DNA from: Bacteroidaceae bacterium
GTDB taxonomy: Bacteria > Bacteroidota > Bacteroidia > Bacteroidales > Bacteroidaceae
Assembly (NCBI GenBank): GCA_017940605.1
Contig: JAGAYF010000041.1
Coordinates: 1 to 57,550 of the forward strand
Length of the DNA stretch: 57,550 nucleotides
Direction of reading: 5' to 3'
Part shown: positions 16,871 to 26,042 of the stretch, piece by piece
How positions within the stretch are numbered: the stretch's first letter is position 1
Layout of the letters: each line of letters opens with the position of its first letter
The notes under the pieces: model-generated
Seen by the model: only the letters and a program-made list of their open reading frames with translations
What the model was told of the DNA's origin: nothing
The model's database searches: none
Program-made: the position numbers and the translations under genes

Positions 16871-18399
16871 TGTCTTCGCAGTCTGGCGGTTGGGATGTTC
16901 ATTCTCATGCGGTACTTCACCACGGTGCGGCGGGCCACAGCCAGTCCCTCCTTGTTGAGAAGGGCGGTCAGTTCTATGTCGGAGAGCGGATGGCGCTTGT
17001 CTTCGCCGTCAATGAGCTCCTGAATGCGGTTCTTCACCTTGTCGCGCGAAAGCTCCTCGCCCGATGCCGTCTTGACCGACTGGGTAAAGAGCGACTTCAG
17101 GGCCACAAGGCCGAAATCGGTATCGGCATACTTGTCCTTGGTGGCACGCGACACGGTCGACACGTCCATCAGGGTGATGCGCGCCACGTCCTCCAGCTTC
17201 ATGGGCACGAGTTGTTCGCGGTCGCCCGTCTCAAAGTAGGCAGGCTGCAGCATTACGATGGTACGCATGGTCTTCAGCAGCGTGTCCTGCCGCTGCTGCA
17301 GTGCGTTGATGTACATCATGGCGCGGTTGATGCCGCTTTCTATCAGTTCTTTCTGGTTCTTCTGTTCCTGGGTCAGCTCCTTGCGGTTGCCCTTCAGTTC
17401 CTGCAGGGAGGCCTTGTAGGCAGGGCTTACGTAGAGCGTGGGGACGTCGCCCCGTGTCAGTTCAACGTCAAACCCACCCTTGTCATTGGCCCTCACGATG
17501 AAGTCGGGCAACTTGGGCGGTGCTACGGCCACGGCCGTCTCATTGAGCGAGCGCCCAGGCTGTGGGTTCAGGTGGGTCAGCACCTCCCACACACGCTGCA
17601 ATCCCTCTTCATCCAGGTTGCAGGCTTGCTTGAGGCGGTCCATCCGCTTGTTACGGAAATCGTCGTAGTAGCGTTCCACGATGCGCTGGGCCGTCTGTAC
17701 CTCGGGTGTCTGGCGGGGCTTGCGCCGCAGCTGGATAAGCAGGCACTCCTGCAGGCTGCGCCCTCCTACCCCCACGGGTTCAAAGGTCTGCAGCTTCCTG
17801 ACCATGCGTTCCACCGTCTCTTCGTCCACGTCAACATTATTGTTGATTGAGAGCAGTTGGGCCACCTTCCAGCTTTCCAGGGGCGCACCGTTGTTGTTGG
17901 GGTCGCGCAGCAGGCCGTCGTTGTCCAGGCTGCCAATGAGGAACTCCATGACCTGGTGCTCCGTGTCGTTCAGGTCCAGCTCGTCGGCCTGGGCCAGCAA
18001 TTCGTCCATAAACGACTCCTGCTCGCGCAGCTGGTAGCCCGTGCCCTGCTCCTCGGGAGCGTAGTCGGAATAATAGGCATCATCGTCGTCCGAACCGAAG
18101 TTGTCCCACAGGTCATTCTTCTCCTCGGGCGCAGGGCCTACGCCGTCCTCCTGCAGGCCGGCATCCTCCTCATAGGCATCGTCGCCGTCGGCCGTCTCGG
18201 CAGGCACGTCATCCGCGCCGGCATCGGCCTTCTCCAGGGCTGCGTTCTCCTCCAACTCGCGCTCAATGTCCGACTTCAGGTCATCGCCCGACTTCTCAAG
18301 CACGCGCACAAAGGTCATCTGCTGCGCCGACAACCTCTGCACCTGTACAGCAGTCTGTTCCAGGGCCAAAGCCGTTTCCATCGATTGTTTGGAAGCCAT
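16867..18399 (-). CDS. rpoN: RNA polymerase sigma-54 factor
   Basis: 510 residues from MASKQSMETALALEQ. The Met six codons upstream (18417) overlaps a TATTTTTG promoter box and so is probably untranscribed. Region I (SAQQMTFVRVLEK...IERELEENAALE, ~20-55) interacts with bacterial enhancer-binding proteins; then a very acidic linker of about 70 residues rich in Asp/Glu, the core-binding domain, and at the C-terminus the RpoN box ARRTVVKYRMRMNIP that contacts the -24 element. Heads the apparent operon with PAP2-like, purE, ispG and cysS. Confidence 0.97.
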   Translation of the reverse strand: MASKQSMETALALEQTAVQVQRLSAQQMTFVRVLEKSGDDLKSDIERELEENAALEKADAGADDVPAETADGDDAYEEDAGLQEDGVGPAPEEKNDLWDNFGSDDDDAYYSDYAPEEQGTGYQLREQESFMDELLAQADELDLNDTEHQVMEFLIGSLDNDGLLRDPNNNGAPLESWKVAQLLSINNNVDVDEETVERMVRKLQTFEPVGVGGRSLQECLLIQLRRKPRQTPEVQTAQRIVERYYDDFRNKRMDRLKQACNLDEEGLQRVWEVLTHLNPQPGRSLNETAVAVAPPKLPDFIVRANDKGGFDVELTRGDVPTLYVSPAYKASLQELKGNRKELTQEQKNQKELIESGINRAMMYINALQQRQDTLLKTMRTIVMLQPAYFETGDREQLVPMKLEDVARITLMDVSTVSRATKDKYADTDFGLVALKSLFTQSVKTASGEELSRDKVKNRIQELIDGEDKRHPLSDIELTALLNKEGLAVARRTVVKYRMRMNIPTARLRRQ

Positions 18400-18416
18400 C
18401 ACGTAGAATTGCACCA

Positions 18417-18424
18417 CAAAAATA
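18417..18424 (-). promoter_or_regulatory. -7 promoter box for the rpoN operon
   Basis: TATTTTTG on the minus strand, a full TAnnTTTG match, 17 bp before the preferred rpoN start at 18399. Confidence 0.6.
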
Positions 18425-18513
18425 CAAAAAATAGGCGACAGGCATCTTATTTTGCGCTACAGAATTTCGTCCCGACGGACCTGCCGCCTCCATTTCGCAC
18501 AGGAAAAAGGGAC

Positions 18514-18601
18514 GGCGTAAAACTGCGGGGCGCAAAAAGTGGCCAGACAAGGCGCAAAAAGAGCGCGAACGCGGCTTGAAAAAACGACTGCAAGGCGTAA
18601 G
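18514..18601 (+). repeat. A-tract array, copy C
   Basis: Five units: GGCGTAAAAC, GGCGCAAAAA, GGCGCAAAAA, GGCTTGAAAA, GGCGTAAGAA, with starts 15, 22, 22 and 21 bp apart. Lies about 90 bp upstream of the rpoN promoter box, in the gap before the tatD-like stop. Confidence 0.75.
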
Positions 18602-18677
18602 AAACCGTCACTGCATGGGCATGGCCCGTGGCCGATGCCTGCGTGCTCTGCCTAGCTGCGGGACGGGGCGGCTTGGG

Positions 18678-19304
18678 TCAGATGGGGAAAGTGTCCTGGC
18701 TGCACTTCTTCCCATCATCGGGGAGCAGGTCGCGTTGTTGCTTTTCCCAAACCTGACGCAGCGTAACCTCAGCTTCATCCGTCTCAATGTGGTAGCGGTC
18801 GGCAGGGCACAGGCGCAGGGACGCCACGTTGTAATGCCAGCCAAAGCTGAGATGCAGACCCGCCCGAAGCAACTGAGCGGCCAGTTGGGGCTTGCCCCTG
18901 AAACCGTGCACGATGCGCTGCACACCGGACGGATGGCGGCGGTGCAGTTGCAGCAACAAGTCCCAGGCCTGCACGCAGTGGATGATGAGCGGACGGGCAT
19001 AGCGGTCGGCCAGGAGCATTTGCCGCTCAAAGAAGGCCGCCTGGCGGTCCATTGGCACGGGGCTGCGCCTGTCCAGCCCACATTCGCCCACGGCTGCCAG
19101 CCGGCCCTGCTCCAGCAGGGCTTCCAGGTGTACGAGAGCCGCATCCCAGTCGCCCTCAAACAAGGGGTGGATGCCCGCGGAATACAGGCCAGAAGCGGCC
19201 CACTCAACGGTGCTTGGGTTCATCAGGACCGACATGGGCAGGTTGAGCAGCGAGCATTCCGGCAATGCCCGAGACGAATGGGTGTGCTGGTCAAACAGGG
19301 TCAC
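18678..19304 (-). CDS. Compact TatD-family metal-dependent hydrolase
   Basis: 208 residues against about 255-265 for ordinary TatD. Metal-site motifs of the amidohydrolase barrel are present in order: FDQHTHS at the start, [16 protein letters not shown] (~70), IIHC (~105), HGFRG (~130) and ETDE near 185. TatD proteins are metal-dependent nucleases/hydrolases linked to DNA repair or RNA turnover. The start overlaps yidD by 4 nt, so it is the last gene of rnpA-yidD-tatD. The shortening is mainly at the C-terminus after the ETD motif. Confidence 0.88.
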   Translation of the reverse strand: MTLFDQHTHSSRALPECSLLNLPMSVLMNPSTVEWAASGLYSAGIHPLFEGDWDAALVHLEALLEQGRLAAVGECGLDRRSPVPMDRQAAFFERQMLLADRYARPLIIHCVQAWDLLLQLHRRHPSGVQRIVHGFRGKPQLAAQLLRAGLHLSFGWHYNVASLRLCPADRYHIETDEAEVTLRQVWEKQQRDLLPDDGKKCSQDTFPI

Positions 19305-19540
19305 GGAACGGGGTCATAGCCGCTGCCGCCCCAGGGATGGCAGCGAAGGATGCGGCGCACAGCCAGCCACAGCCCCTTGGCAGGGCCATGCCTGCGCAAA
19401 GCCTCGACGGCATACTGGGAACAGGACGGCGTAAAGCGACAGGAAGAAGGGGTATAGGGAGAGATGGCCACCTGATAGAAGCGGATGGGCAGGACGAGCA
19501 GGACGGTCAGCGCCTTGCGCAACAGGAGGACGGCCTTCAT
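19301..19540 (-). CDS. yidD: Membrane protein insertion efficiency factor YidD
   Basis: 79 residues from [11 protein letters not shown]; the longer open frame upstream overlaps rnpA and is rejected. Strong family match: [19 protein letters not shown], the PTCSxYA-like [15 protein letters not shown] and the terminal [15 protein letters not shown] small membrane-associated protein helping YidC-dependent insertion. Start overlaps the rnpA stop by 4 nt and stop overlaps tatD by 4 nt. Confidence 0.96.
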   Translation of the reverse strand: MKAVLLLRKALTVLLVLPIRFYQVAISPYTPSSCRFTPSCSQYAVEALRRHGPAKGLWLAVRRILRCHPWGGSGYDPVP

Positions 19541-19917
19541 CGGGCGGCGGCTATTTCGCGCAGCAAACGGCACATACTGGACGTAACGCGGCGCGTGGAC
19601 TGCGGTTCGTCGGAAAGCCACATAAAGGCCACGTTCAGCTGGCGACCCTGCCTGTCCAGCGCATTCCACAACAGCGACTTGTTCAGCCGGTAGGCTTCGC
19701 GCATCTGCCGCTTGGCACGGTTGCGGTCGACGGCATGCTTGAAGTGGCGCTTGGACACGTTGACCATCACCCGTACCGATACTTCTTCGTCACGGGTCTC
19801 CTGAAAAATGGCACGCAGGGGGTATACCGTCAACGACTTGTGACGGCCGGAAAACAAGGTGTCAATTGCTTTTCGGGACAGCAGATGCTCTTTCTTGGGG
19901 AAACCGTATTGCGACAT
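19537..19917 (-). CDS. rnpA: Ribonuclease P protein component
   Basis: 126 residues from [19 protein letters not shown]. Protein subunit of RNase P, which matures tRNA 5' ends. The RNR signature is [15 protein letters not shown] (~70-85), with [10 protein letters not shown] just before it. An in-frame Met at 19971 would place the N-terminus across the fucO terminator hairpin (19948-19990), so the shorter start is preferred. Clustered with yidD as in most bacteria, though not beside rpmH here. Confidence 0.95.
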   Translation of the reverse strand: MSQYGFPKKEHLLSRKAIDTLFSGRHKSLTVYPLRAIFQETRDEEVSVRVMVNVSKRHFKHAVDRNRAKRQMREAYRLNKSLLWNALDRQGRQLNVAFMWLSDEPQSTRRVTSSMCRLLREIAAAR

Positions 19918-19947
19918 GGGCGGGTGCCAGCCTGAAGGCGTATTCTG

Positions 19948-19990
19948 AAAAGGCCGTTCCCGTTGCCGCATTCATGCAACAGGAACGGCC
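19948..19990 (-). terminator. Terminator after fucO
   Basis: Minus-strand arms GGCCGTTCCTGTTGC and GGCAACGGGAACGGCC (about 14 bp with one offset), followed by TTTTC. Starts 18 bp past the fucO stop and separates it from rnpA. Confidence 0.8.
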
Positions 19991-20007
19991 GGTACTTATT
20001 GTTGGTT

Positions 20008-21162
20008 TTAGAGGACTTTCTTGTACAACTCGATGATTTCGGCCTCGGTCACATCGCGCGGATTGCCGGGCGTGCACACATCTTCAATGGCCTGGGCTGC
20101 CAGGGCGGGGATGTCCTTTTCCTGAATGCCCAGTTGGGTGAGGTGCTGCGGTATGCCTACCTGAATGGCCAGGGCCTTCACTGCGTCACAGGCGGCCTGG
20201 GCTGCCTCAGCGGGAGACATGCCAGTCGTGTCAACGCCCATGGCCTCGGCTATGCGGCCGTACTTCTCGATGCACTGGGGCATGTTGAACTCCATGATGA
20301 CGGGCAGCAGCAAGGCATTGGCCACACCGTGCGGCACGTCGAACAGCGCACCCATGGGGTGGGCCATGCCGTGCACGAGGCCCAGGCCCACATTGGAGAA
20401 TGCCTGGGCGGCCACATATTGCGCCAGCGCCATGCCCTCGCGGCCCTTGGGATTGGTGGGCTCCTCAACGGCCGTCACCAAGTTGGCCTTGATCATGCGT
20501 ATGGCCTCTATCTCAAACATATCGCTCAAAGCCCATGCGCCTTTTGTGATATATCCCTCAATGGCGTGGGTGAGCGCGTCCATGCCAGTGGCGGCCGTGA
20601 GCCCCTTGGGCAGGGAATACATCAGTTCGGGGTCGATGATGGCCACCGCAGGTATGTCGTTGGGGTCGACGCACACCATCTTCTTTTGCTTCTGCTCGTC
20701 AATGATGACATAGTTAATGGTAACCTCGGCCCCCGTTCCCGCCGTCGTCGGCAATGCCAGGATGGGGACACTCTTATTCTTGGTGGGGGCTACGCCTTCG
20801 AGCGAAACGACATCGGCAAACTCGGGATTGTTGATCACGATTCCTATTCCCTTGGCCGTATCCATGGAAGAACCACCGCCAACGGCAATCAGGCAATCCG
20901 CACCGGAGGCCTTGAACGCCTCAACTCCCTGCTGGACGTTGGTAACGGTGGGATTGGGTTTGATTTCACTGAAAATGTCATAGGGAATGGCCGCTGCATC
21001 CAACACGTCAGTGACCATTTTTGTCGTACCCACCTTGATCAGCCCCTTATCAGAGACAACAAGTGCTTTTTTCAGATTGAGACGCTTCATTACTGCGGGC
21101 AATTCCTGTCGGGAACCCGGTCCGAAATACGAAATTTCGTTCAAGATAAATCGGTTTACCAT
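20008..21162 (-). CDS. fucO: Lactaldehyde reductase / iron-dependent alcohol dehydrogenase
   Basis: 384 residues, full-length group III alcohol dehydrogenase; closest in pattern to FucO, which reduces L-lactaldehyde from fucose or rhamnose breakdown to 1,2-propanediol with NADH. Motifs: cofactor loop AVGGGSSMDTAKG (~95), PTTAGTGAEVT (~140), and the iron-site segments DALTHAIEGYITKGA, VHGMAHPMGALFDVPHGVANA (~260-280). Monocistronic, with its own promoter and terminator. No fucose isomerase, kinase or aldolase gene adjoins it, so the natural substrate is a family-level guess. Confidence 0.9.
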   Translation of the reverse strand: MVNRFILNEISYFGPGSRQELPAVMKRLNLKKALVVSDKGLIKVGTTKMVTDVLDAAAIPYDIFSEIKPNPTVTNVQQGVEAFKASGADCLIAVGGGSSMDTAKGIGIVINNPEFADVVSLEGVAPTKNKSVPILALPTTAGTGAEVTINYVIIDEQKQKKMVCVDPNDIPAVAIIDPELMYSLPKGLTAATGMDALTHAIEGYITKGAWALSDMFEIEAIRMIKANLVTAVEEPTNPKGREGMALAQYVAAQAFSNVGLGLVHGMAHPMGALFDVPHGVANALLLPVIMEFNMPQCIEKYGRIAEAMGVDTTGMSPAEAAQAACDAVKALAIQVGIPQHLTQLGIQEKDIPALAAQAIEDVCTPGNPRDVTEAEIIELYKKVL

Positions 21163-21234
21163 GATTCATTTCTTTTGAAGTGATTATACATATGTGTTTC
21201 TGAAGGAGTAGCACCTTCAAGTTACAAAATTAAC

Positions 21235-21242
21235 TTTTGTAA
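21235..21242 (-). promoter_or_regulatory. -7 promoter box for fucO
   Basis: TAATTTTG on the minus strand (perfect TAnnTTTG), 72 bp before the fucO ATG. The leader has a small hairpin with arms TGAAGG and CCTTCA. Confidence 0.6.
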
Positions 21243-21275
21243 TCCACATAACCGACATTTTTCCCGTTTTTATTT

Positions 21276-21308
21276 CGTTTTACGCCTTGTTTGACCCCCT
21301 TTTACCGC
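21276..21308 (-). repeat. A-tract array, partial copy G (minus orientation)
   Basis: Two units on the minus strand, GCGGTAAAAG and GGCGTAAAAC, 22 bp apart. Lies about 35 bp upstream of the fucO promoter box, in the gap before the vanZ-like stop. Confidence 0.5.
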
Positions 21309-21350
21309 GCAAACGGCAGAAATGGCCATGCAGGGAATTGGCCCGTGGCC

Positions 21351-21773
21351 TTACTCATTCTTCCTTGAGGCTGAACGGAAACGGATGCGCTGAGCCAGCA
21401 TCCTTATACAGGTGCGGCCAAAGGGATAGGCCAGCAACACGCCGAGGGAATTAGCCAGGAAATCGGCCCATTCACCACTGCGCCGGCCCTGCGTGCAATA
21501 GGCTTGGATTAATTCAATAGCACCGCTCAGCAGAATAGGGGCAGCCATGCTGAGGAGCAGCAAAAGACGGGGTGAGATACGGAAGCCACTACCCTTGCAA
21601 GCTCGCCAATATTCCCACCAAAAGACACTCATCGTGCCAAAGTACATGATGAAATGATATAACTTGTCAATGTTGCTTATTTCATCCAACCGTGTCTTGG
21701 GAGGAGTGAACAGGCACAGATAGAAGATGAGAATGACGCAACAAATTGTGAATTTGAACTTTTTCAACACCAT
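21351..21773 (-). CDS. VanZ-like membrane protein
   Basis: 140 residues from MVLKKFKFTICCV; the longer upstream frame runs through the rplQ terminator and is rejected. Four hydrophobic segments with the VanZ-family pattern: IDKLYHFIMYFG near 40, a central GAIELIQAY segment and EWADFLANSLGVLLAYPFG near the C-terminus. VanZ proteins are linked to glycopeptide tolerance in enterococci, but most Bacteroidetes homologues have no known function. A strong terminator separates it from rplQ; read-through is the likeliest source of transcription since no clear promoter box is seen. Confidence 0.8.
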   Translation of the reverse strand: MVLKKFKFTICCVILIFYLCLFTPPKTRLDEISNIDKLYHFIMYFGTMSVFWWEYWRACKGSGFRISPRLLLLLSMAAPILLSGAIELIQAYCTQGRRSGEWADFLANSLGVLLAYPFGRTCIRMLAQRIRFRSASRKNE

Positions 21774-21782
21774 GTGATAGCT

Positions 21783-21826
21783 ATAAAAAGGTACGCCATG
21801 TGAGCTTCTCCCACACAGCGTACCTT
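21783..21826 (-). terminator. Terminator of the ribosomal protein superoperon
   Basis: Minus-strand arms AAGGTACGC and GCGTACCTT extended inward by six weaker pairs, 9-base loop, followed by TTTTTA. Begins 26 bp after the rplQ stop. Confidence 0.85.
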
Positions 21827-21852
21827 CATCTTTGTATCTATTGTAAAATGAA

Positions 21853-22440
21853 TTACTCAGCCTTGGGCTCTTCGGCTGCTTCTTCGGCCGGAGCTTCGGG
21901 CGCAGCTTCTTCAGCAGCAGGCGCGTCGGCAACAGGAGCTTCAGCAGCAGTTTCTTCTGCAACGGGAGCTTCCTCTACAGCGGCCTCCTCAGCTACTGGC
22001 GCTTCTTCGGCCTTGGCAGCGGCTTTCTTGCCACCGCGACGGGTACGTGCTTTCTTCTTGCCTGAGGTCTTGAGCATGTTCTCATCGAAATCAACTAATT
22101 CGATGAAGCACATCTCGGATCCATCGCTTTTGCGTGCACCCAGCTTGATGATGCGGGTGTACCCACCAGGGCGATCAGCAATCTTTGCGGCAATTTGGCC
22201 AAAAAGTTCCTGAATAGCATACTTGTCCTGCAGGTAGCTGAATACGACACGGCGTGAATGTGTGGTATCGTCCTTGGATTTTGTCAACAGGGGTTCAACA
22301 TACATTCTCAAGGCCTTGGCCTTAGCCACGGTGGTGGTAATTCTCTTGTGCTTGATCAAAGAGACAGACATGTTTGCCAACATGGCTGCTCTGTGGGAAG
22401 CAGTACGAGAAAGATGATTAAATTTCTTATTATGTCTCAT
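21853..22440 (-). CDS. rplQ: Ribosomal protein L17 with acidic C-terminal extension
   Basis: 195 residues; the first ~130 are ordinary L17 ([24 protein letters not shown]), a large-subunit protein at the exit-tunnel rim. After a basic stretch [12 protein letters not shown] the last ~65 residues are low-complexity Ala/Glu/Pro/Val repeats of the type APVAEE. Such tails occur in other Bacteroidetes L17. Last gene of the superoperon, 3 bp after rpoA. Confidence 0.97.
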   Translation of the reverse strand: MRHNKKFNHLSRTASHRAAMLANMSVSLIKHKRITTTVAKAKALRMYVEPLLTKSKDDTTHSRRVVFSYLQDKYAIQELFGQIAAKIADRPGGYTRIIKLGARKSDGSEMCFIELVDFDENMLKTSGKKKARTRRGGKKAAAKAEEAPVAEEAAVEEAPVAEETAAEAPVADAPAAEEAAPEAPAEEAAEEPKAE

Positions 22441-22443
22441 TGT

Positions 22444-23439
22444 TTATTCTTTTTCGTCTTCTAATTTATACCTAGAAATATCCATTCCAAAGGAAAGATT
22501 CAGGCTTGCCAACAGATTCTCTAATTCAGAGAGTGATTTCTTACCAAAATTACGGAATTTCAACAAGTCGTTCTTATTGAACTGTACCAAGTTTCCTAAC
22601 GTTTGCACGTCAGCAGCAGCCAAGCAATTCAATGCGCGAACAGAAAGATTCATATCCGTCAATTTTGTCTTGAGCAACTTGCGCATTCTCAAATCAACCT
22701 CGTCAATTGGGGAATCATCCTCAATGGTGTTCTCGAAAGTCATCTTGTCTTCTGAGAACAGGCTGAAATGATACATCAGTATTTTGGCAGCTTCCTTGAG
22801 TGCATCTTTCGGATGGATGGAACCATCTGTTGTCACTTCCAATGTCAAACGCTCATAGTCGGTCTTCTGCTCCACGCGATAGTCGTCCACGCTGTACTTC
22901 ACATTACGGATAGGAGTATAGATGGAGTCAATGGGCAATGTGTTGATTTCAGTACAAAACTCACGGTTTTCGTCCGAGATAACATAACCACGGCCTTTGT
23001 TTACCGTAAGGTCTACTTGCATTTTGGTCTTAGGATCAATGTGGCAAATCACTAGATCAGGATTAAGCACCTCGAAGCCAGAAATATGTTTCTGGATGTC
23101 GGCAGCCCTGAATTCTGTAGCATTTTCAATAGGTACACTGACAGAAGCTGTGTCAAATTCGTTAACAGTTTGCTTGAAACGTACTCTCTTTAAATTGAGA
23201 ATGATATTCGTAACATCTTCGCGGACACCAGGCACGGTTGAAAACTCATGCTCTACACCACTGATACGAATGGTATTAATGGCAAAGCCTTCCAAAGAGG
23301 AGAGTAAAATACGTCGTAATGCGTTTCCAATGGTTGTACCGAAGCCAGGTTCCAACGGTCGGAACTCAAACTTTCCGTAAGTTGGAGATTCCTCCAACAT
23401 AATTACTTTATCTGGTTTTTGAAATGCTAAAATCGCCAT
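22444..23439 (-). CDS. rpoA: RNA polymerase alpha subunit
   Basis: 331 residues from [12 protein letters not shown]; the Met eleven codons earlier is in the rpsD spacer. N-terminal assembly domain with [26 protein letters not shown] (split over residues ~18-45), and a C-terminal promoter-contact domain ([35 protein letters not shown]). Sits between rpsD and rplQ as in other bacteria. Confidence 0.98.
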   Translation of the reverse strand: MAILAFQKPDKVIMLEESPTYGKFEFRPLEPGFGTTIGNALRRILLSSLEGFAINTIRISGVEHEFSTVPGVREDVTNIILNLKRVRFKQTVNEFDTASVSVPIENATEFRAADIQKHISGFEVLNPDLVICHIDPKTKMQVDLTVNKGRGYVISDENREFCTEINTLPIDSIYTPIRNVKYSVDDYRVEQKTDYERLTLEVTTDGSIHPKDALKEAAKILMYHFSLFSEDKMTFENTIEDDSPIDEVDLRMRKLLKTKLTDMNLSVRALNCLAAADVQTLGNLVQFNKNDLLKFRNFGKKSLSELENLLASLNLSFGMDISRYKLEDEKE

Positions 23440-23449
23440 GTATTTAATT

Positions 23450-24055
23450 TTATTTAGAGTACAATTCGACAATCAACTGTTCGTTGATATTTTCAGGTAT
23501 ATCCGCACGCTCGGGAAGATGGAGCAACTTGCCTGTCTTAGAACTGTCATCCCACTCAAGCCAAGGATACTTACTGTGATTGAAACCTGCCAAAGCATCG
23601 CCAATCACTTCCAAAGATTTGGATTTTTCACGTACACCCACTAACTGGCCAGGGGCAACAGAATAGGAAGCAATGTTCACCACCTTACCATCCACAACAA
23701 TGTGGCGATGATTTACTAACTGGCGAGCCGCAGCACGTGTAGGTGCTATTCCCAAGCGATATACGATATTATCCAAACGGCTTTCCAACTCCTGTAGCAA
23801 TGCCTCACCAGTGACAGCACTTGAACGAGCTGCTTTCTCAAAAAGATTGCGGAATTGACGCTCTAATACTCCATAGGTATATTTTGCCTTCTGCTTTTCA
23901 GCTAACATCGTACCGTATTCTGATGTCTTACGACGACGCCCATTACCATGCTGGCCAGGAGGATAGTTTCTCTTGCTTAACACTTTATCTGGTCCGAAAA
24001 TGGGTTCTCCGAACCTACGGGCTATGCGTGATTTGGGTCCTGTATATTTTGCCAT
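23450..24055 (-). CDS. rpsD: Ribosomal protein S4
   Basis: 201 residues from [21 protein letters not shown]. Nucleates 30S assembly on 16S rRNA; the S4 RNA-binding domain ([10 protein letters not shown]...[17 protein letters not shown]) covers ~90-155. No Cys zinc knuckle at the N-terminus, so it is the zinc-free type. Between rpsK and rpoA. Confidence 0.98.
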   Translation of the reverse strand: MAKYTGPKSRIARRFGEPIFGPDKVLSKRNYPPGQHGNGRRRKTSEYGTMLAEKQKAKYTYGVLERQFRNLFEKAARSSAVTGEALLQELESRLDNIVYRLGIAPTRAAARQLVNHRHIVVDGKVVNIASYSVAPGQLVGVREKSKSLEVIGDALAGFNHSKYPWLEWDDSSKTGKLLHLPERADIPENINEQLIVELYSK

Positions 24056-24078
24056 AATACTATGATATATTAATTCAA

Positions 24079-24468
24079 TTAAACTCTTCTTCTCTTTGGA
24101 GGACGGCAACCATTATGAGGTAATGGAGTCACGTCAACAATCTCAGTCACCTCAATGCCTGCTCCGTGCACGGAACGAATAGCCGATTCACGTCCATTTC
24201 CAGGACCTTTAACATATGCCTTCACTTTACGCAAGCCTAAATCATAAGCCACCTTGGCACAATCTTCAGCGGCCATCTGAGCTGCATATGGCGTATTTTT
24301 CTTAGAACCGCGGAAACCCATCTTACCGGCAGAAGACCAAGATATCATTTCACCATCATTGTTTGTTAAAGCGACAATGATGTTATTGAATGAACTGTGT
24401 ACATGAAGTTGACCTACAGCTCCTACTTTAACTACTCTTTTCTTCGCTGAAACAGTTTTCTTTGCCAT
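24079..24468 (-). CDS. rpsK: Ribosomal protein S11
   Basis: 129 residues. Platform protein of the 30S subunit; contains [18 protein letters not shown] near the start and the conserved C-terminal [18 protein letters not shown]. Confidence 0.98.
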   Translation of the reverse strand: MAKKTVSAKKRVVKVGAVGQLHVHSSFNNIIVALTNNDGEMISWSSAGKMGFRGSKKNTPYAAQMAAEDCAKVAYDLGLRKVKAYVKGPGNGRESAIRSVHGAGIEVTEIVDVTPLPHNGCRPPKRRRV

Positions 24469-24476
24469 ATTATCTA

Positions 24477-24857
24477 TTATTTAGTAGCTTTTTTCTTGTT
24501 AGCAACAGTCTTCTTCTTACCCTTACGTGTACGAGCATTGTTCTTCGTGCTCTGTCCGCGTACTGGCAGGCCAATACGATGACGGACGCCACGATAACAG
24601 CCAATGTCCATCAGTCGTTTGATGTTCATCTGGACTTCGGAACGCAAATCACCTTCCACTTTATAACCTGCACCAATTACTTCACGAATCTTAGCAGTTT
24701 GGTCATCAGTCCAGTCCTTAACTTTAATGCCGCGATCTATTCCTGCTGTATCAAGAATCTTAGCAGCACTACTGCGCCCTATACCATAAATATAAGTCAA
24801 CGCAATCTCACCTCTTTTATTCTGAGGTAAATCTACACCAACAATTCTTATTGCCAT
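24477..24857 (-). CDS. rpsM: Ribosomal protein S13
   Basis: 126 residues. 30S head protein that contacts the 50S subunit and P-site tRNA. Starts [19 protein letters not shown], contains the helix-two-turn-helix [14 protein letters not shown] and the conserved [20 protein letters not shown] tail. Confidence 0.98.
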   Translation of the reverse strand: MAIRIVGVDLPQNKRGEIALTYIYGIGRSSAAKILDTAGIDRGIKVKDWTDDQTAKIREVIGAGYKVEGDLRSEVQMNIKRLMDIGCYRGVRHRIGLPVRGQSTKNNARTRKGKKKTVANKKKATK

Positions 24858-24882
24858 ATATTATTTTAATTATTATCTTTTA

Positions 24883-24999
24883 TTATCCCTGACGCATTTT
24901 GTACTTGGGATTTTTCTTGTTAATCACGAACAGACGTCCCTTGCGACGTACAATCTTGCATTCTGGGGTGCGTTTTTTTATTGACACTCTTGTTTTCAT
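24883..24999 (-). CDS. rpmJ: Ribosomal protein L36
   Basis: 38 residues, found by translating the gap between rpsM and infA: begins [20 protein letters not shown] and ends [12 protein letters not shown]. Only one Cys, so it is the zinc-independent form. Placed between infA and rpsM as in other Bacteroidetes. Confidence 0.95.
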   Translation of the reverse strand: MKTRVSIKKRTPECKIVRRKGRLFVINKKNPKYKMRQG

Positions 25000-25010
25000 A
25001 TTTCTTCTAT

Positions 25011-25229
25011 TTATTTATATCTAAAAACAATTCTTCCCTTTGATAAATCATAAGGACTCATCTCAACCTTAACCTTATCTCCTGGAAGTATACGAATATA
25101 ATGTAATCGCATTTTACCTGAGAGATGAGCTGTTATCTTGTGCCCATTCTCTAACTCAACGCGAAACATAGCATTCGATAATGCTTCAATTATTATTCCG
25201 TCTTGCTCAATTACTAACTGCTTAGACAT
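25011..25229 (-). CDS. infA: Translation initiation factor IF-1
   Basis: 72 residues, a single OB-fold. Binds the 30S A site during initiation. Starts [20 protein letters not shown] and ends with the typical [14 protein letters not shown]. 11 bp from rpmJ and 13 bp from map. Confidence 0.97.
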   Translation of the reverse strand: MSKQLVIEQDGIIIEALSNAMFRVELENGHKITAHLSGKMRLHYIRILPGDKVKVEMSPYDLSKGRIVFRYK

Positions 25230-25242
25230 ATAATCACTATTT

Positions 25243-26037
25243 CTAATATAATGAACCTTCTACACATTCAATCTCTTCAAAGGAAGATAATATGTCAGGC
25301 CCTCCATTGTGAATCGCTATTGTGTGCTCAAAATGAGCAGCAGGCAATGAATCGCGTGTAACAACGCTCCATCCGTCTTCATCTAAGTAGACGTCACGTT
25401 TTCCCATTGTTATCATCGGTTCAATGGCTATACACAACCCATTTTGAATCAGTATGCCATTACCACGCTTGCCATAATTTGGGACCATGGGATCTTCATG
25501 CATTTCACGTCCAATACCATGCCCGACCAACTCACGTACAACACCATAGCCATTGCCTTCACAATGTTTCTGTATCGCATACCCAATATCGCCAATTCTG
25601 CGACCGGGCAAAGCACTTTCTATTCCTAAATACAGACTCTCCTTTGTCGTTTTCAACAATGTTTTTACATCATCAGAAACCTCACCTACACAAAATGTGT
25701 AACATGAATCTCCATTAAAGCCATTAAGTAAAGTGCCACAATCAACAGATACTATATCACCATCCTTTAAGGGAACATCACTTGGTATACCATGCACAAC
25801 TTGCTCATTAACTGAACAACAAACAGAAGCTGGGAACGAATCGCCATAGGGCGAGGGTACGCCCTTAAAGGTAGGAATTGCTCCATTATCCCTAATGAAA
25901 GTATCAGCCAATTTATCTATTTCATTAGTTGTAACCCCTGGCTTAATAACACGTGCTATTTCTGCCAAAGTCTTCCCAACCAACAAATTGGCCTGTCTCA
26001 TTAGCTCAATTTCCTCTTCTGTTTTTAAATATACCAT
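25243..26037 (-). CDS. map: Methionine aminopeptidase, type I
   Basis: 264 residues. Removes the initiator Met from nascent proteins. Metal ligands of the pita-bread fold are all visible: Asp in SVDCGTL and GFNGDSC (~100-110), His in [13 protein letters not shown] (~170), Glu in AIEPM (~205) and AHFEHT (~235). Between secY and infA, 5 and 13 bp away. Confidence 0.97.
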   Translation of the reverse strand: MVYLKTEEEIELMRQANLLVGKTLAEIARVIKPGVTTNEIDKLADTFIRDNGAIPTFKGVPSPYGDSFPASVCCSVNEQVVHGIPSDVPLKDGDIVSVDCGTLLNGFNGDSCYTFCVGEVSDDVKTLLKTTKESLYLGIESALPGRRIGDIGYAIQKHCEGNGYGVVRELVGHGIGREMHEDPMVPNYGKRGNGILIQNGLCIAIEPMITMGKRDVYLDEDGWSVVTRDSLPAAHFEHTIAIHNGGPDILSSFEEIECVEGSLY

Positions 26038-26042
26038 TGGGT

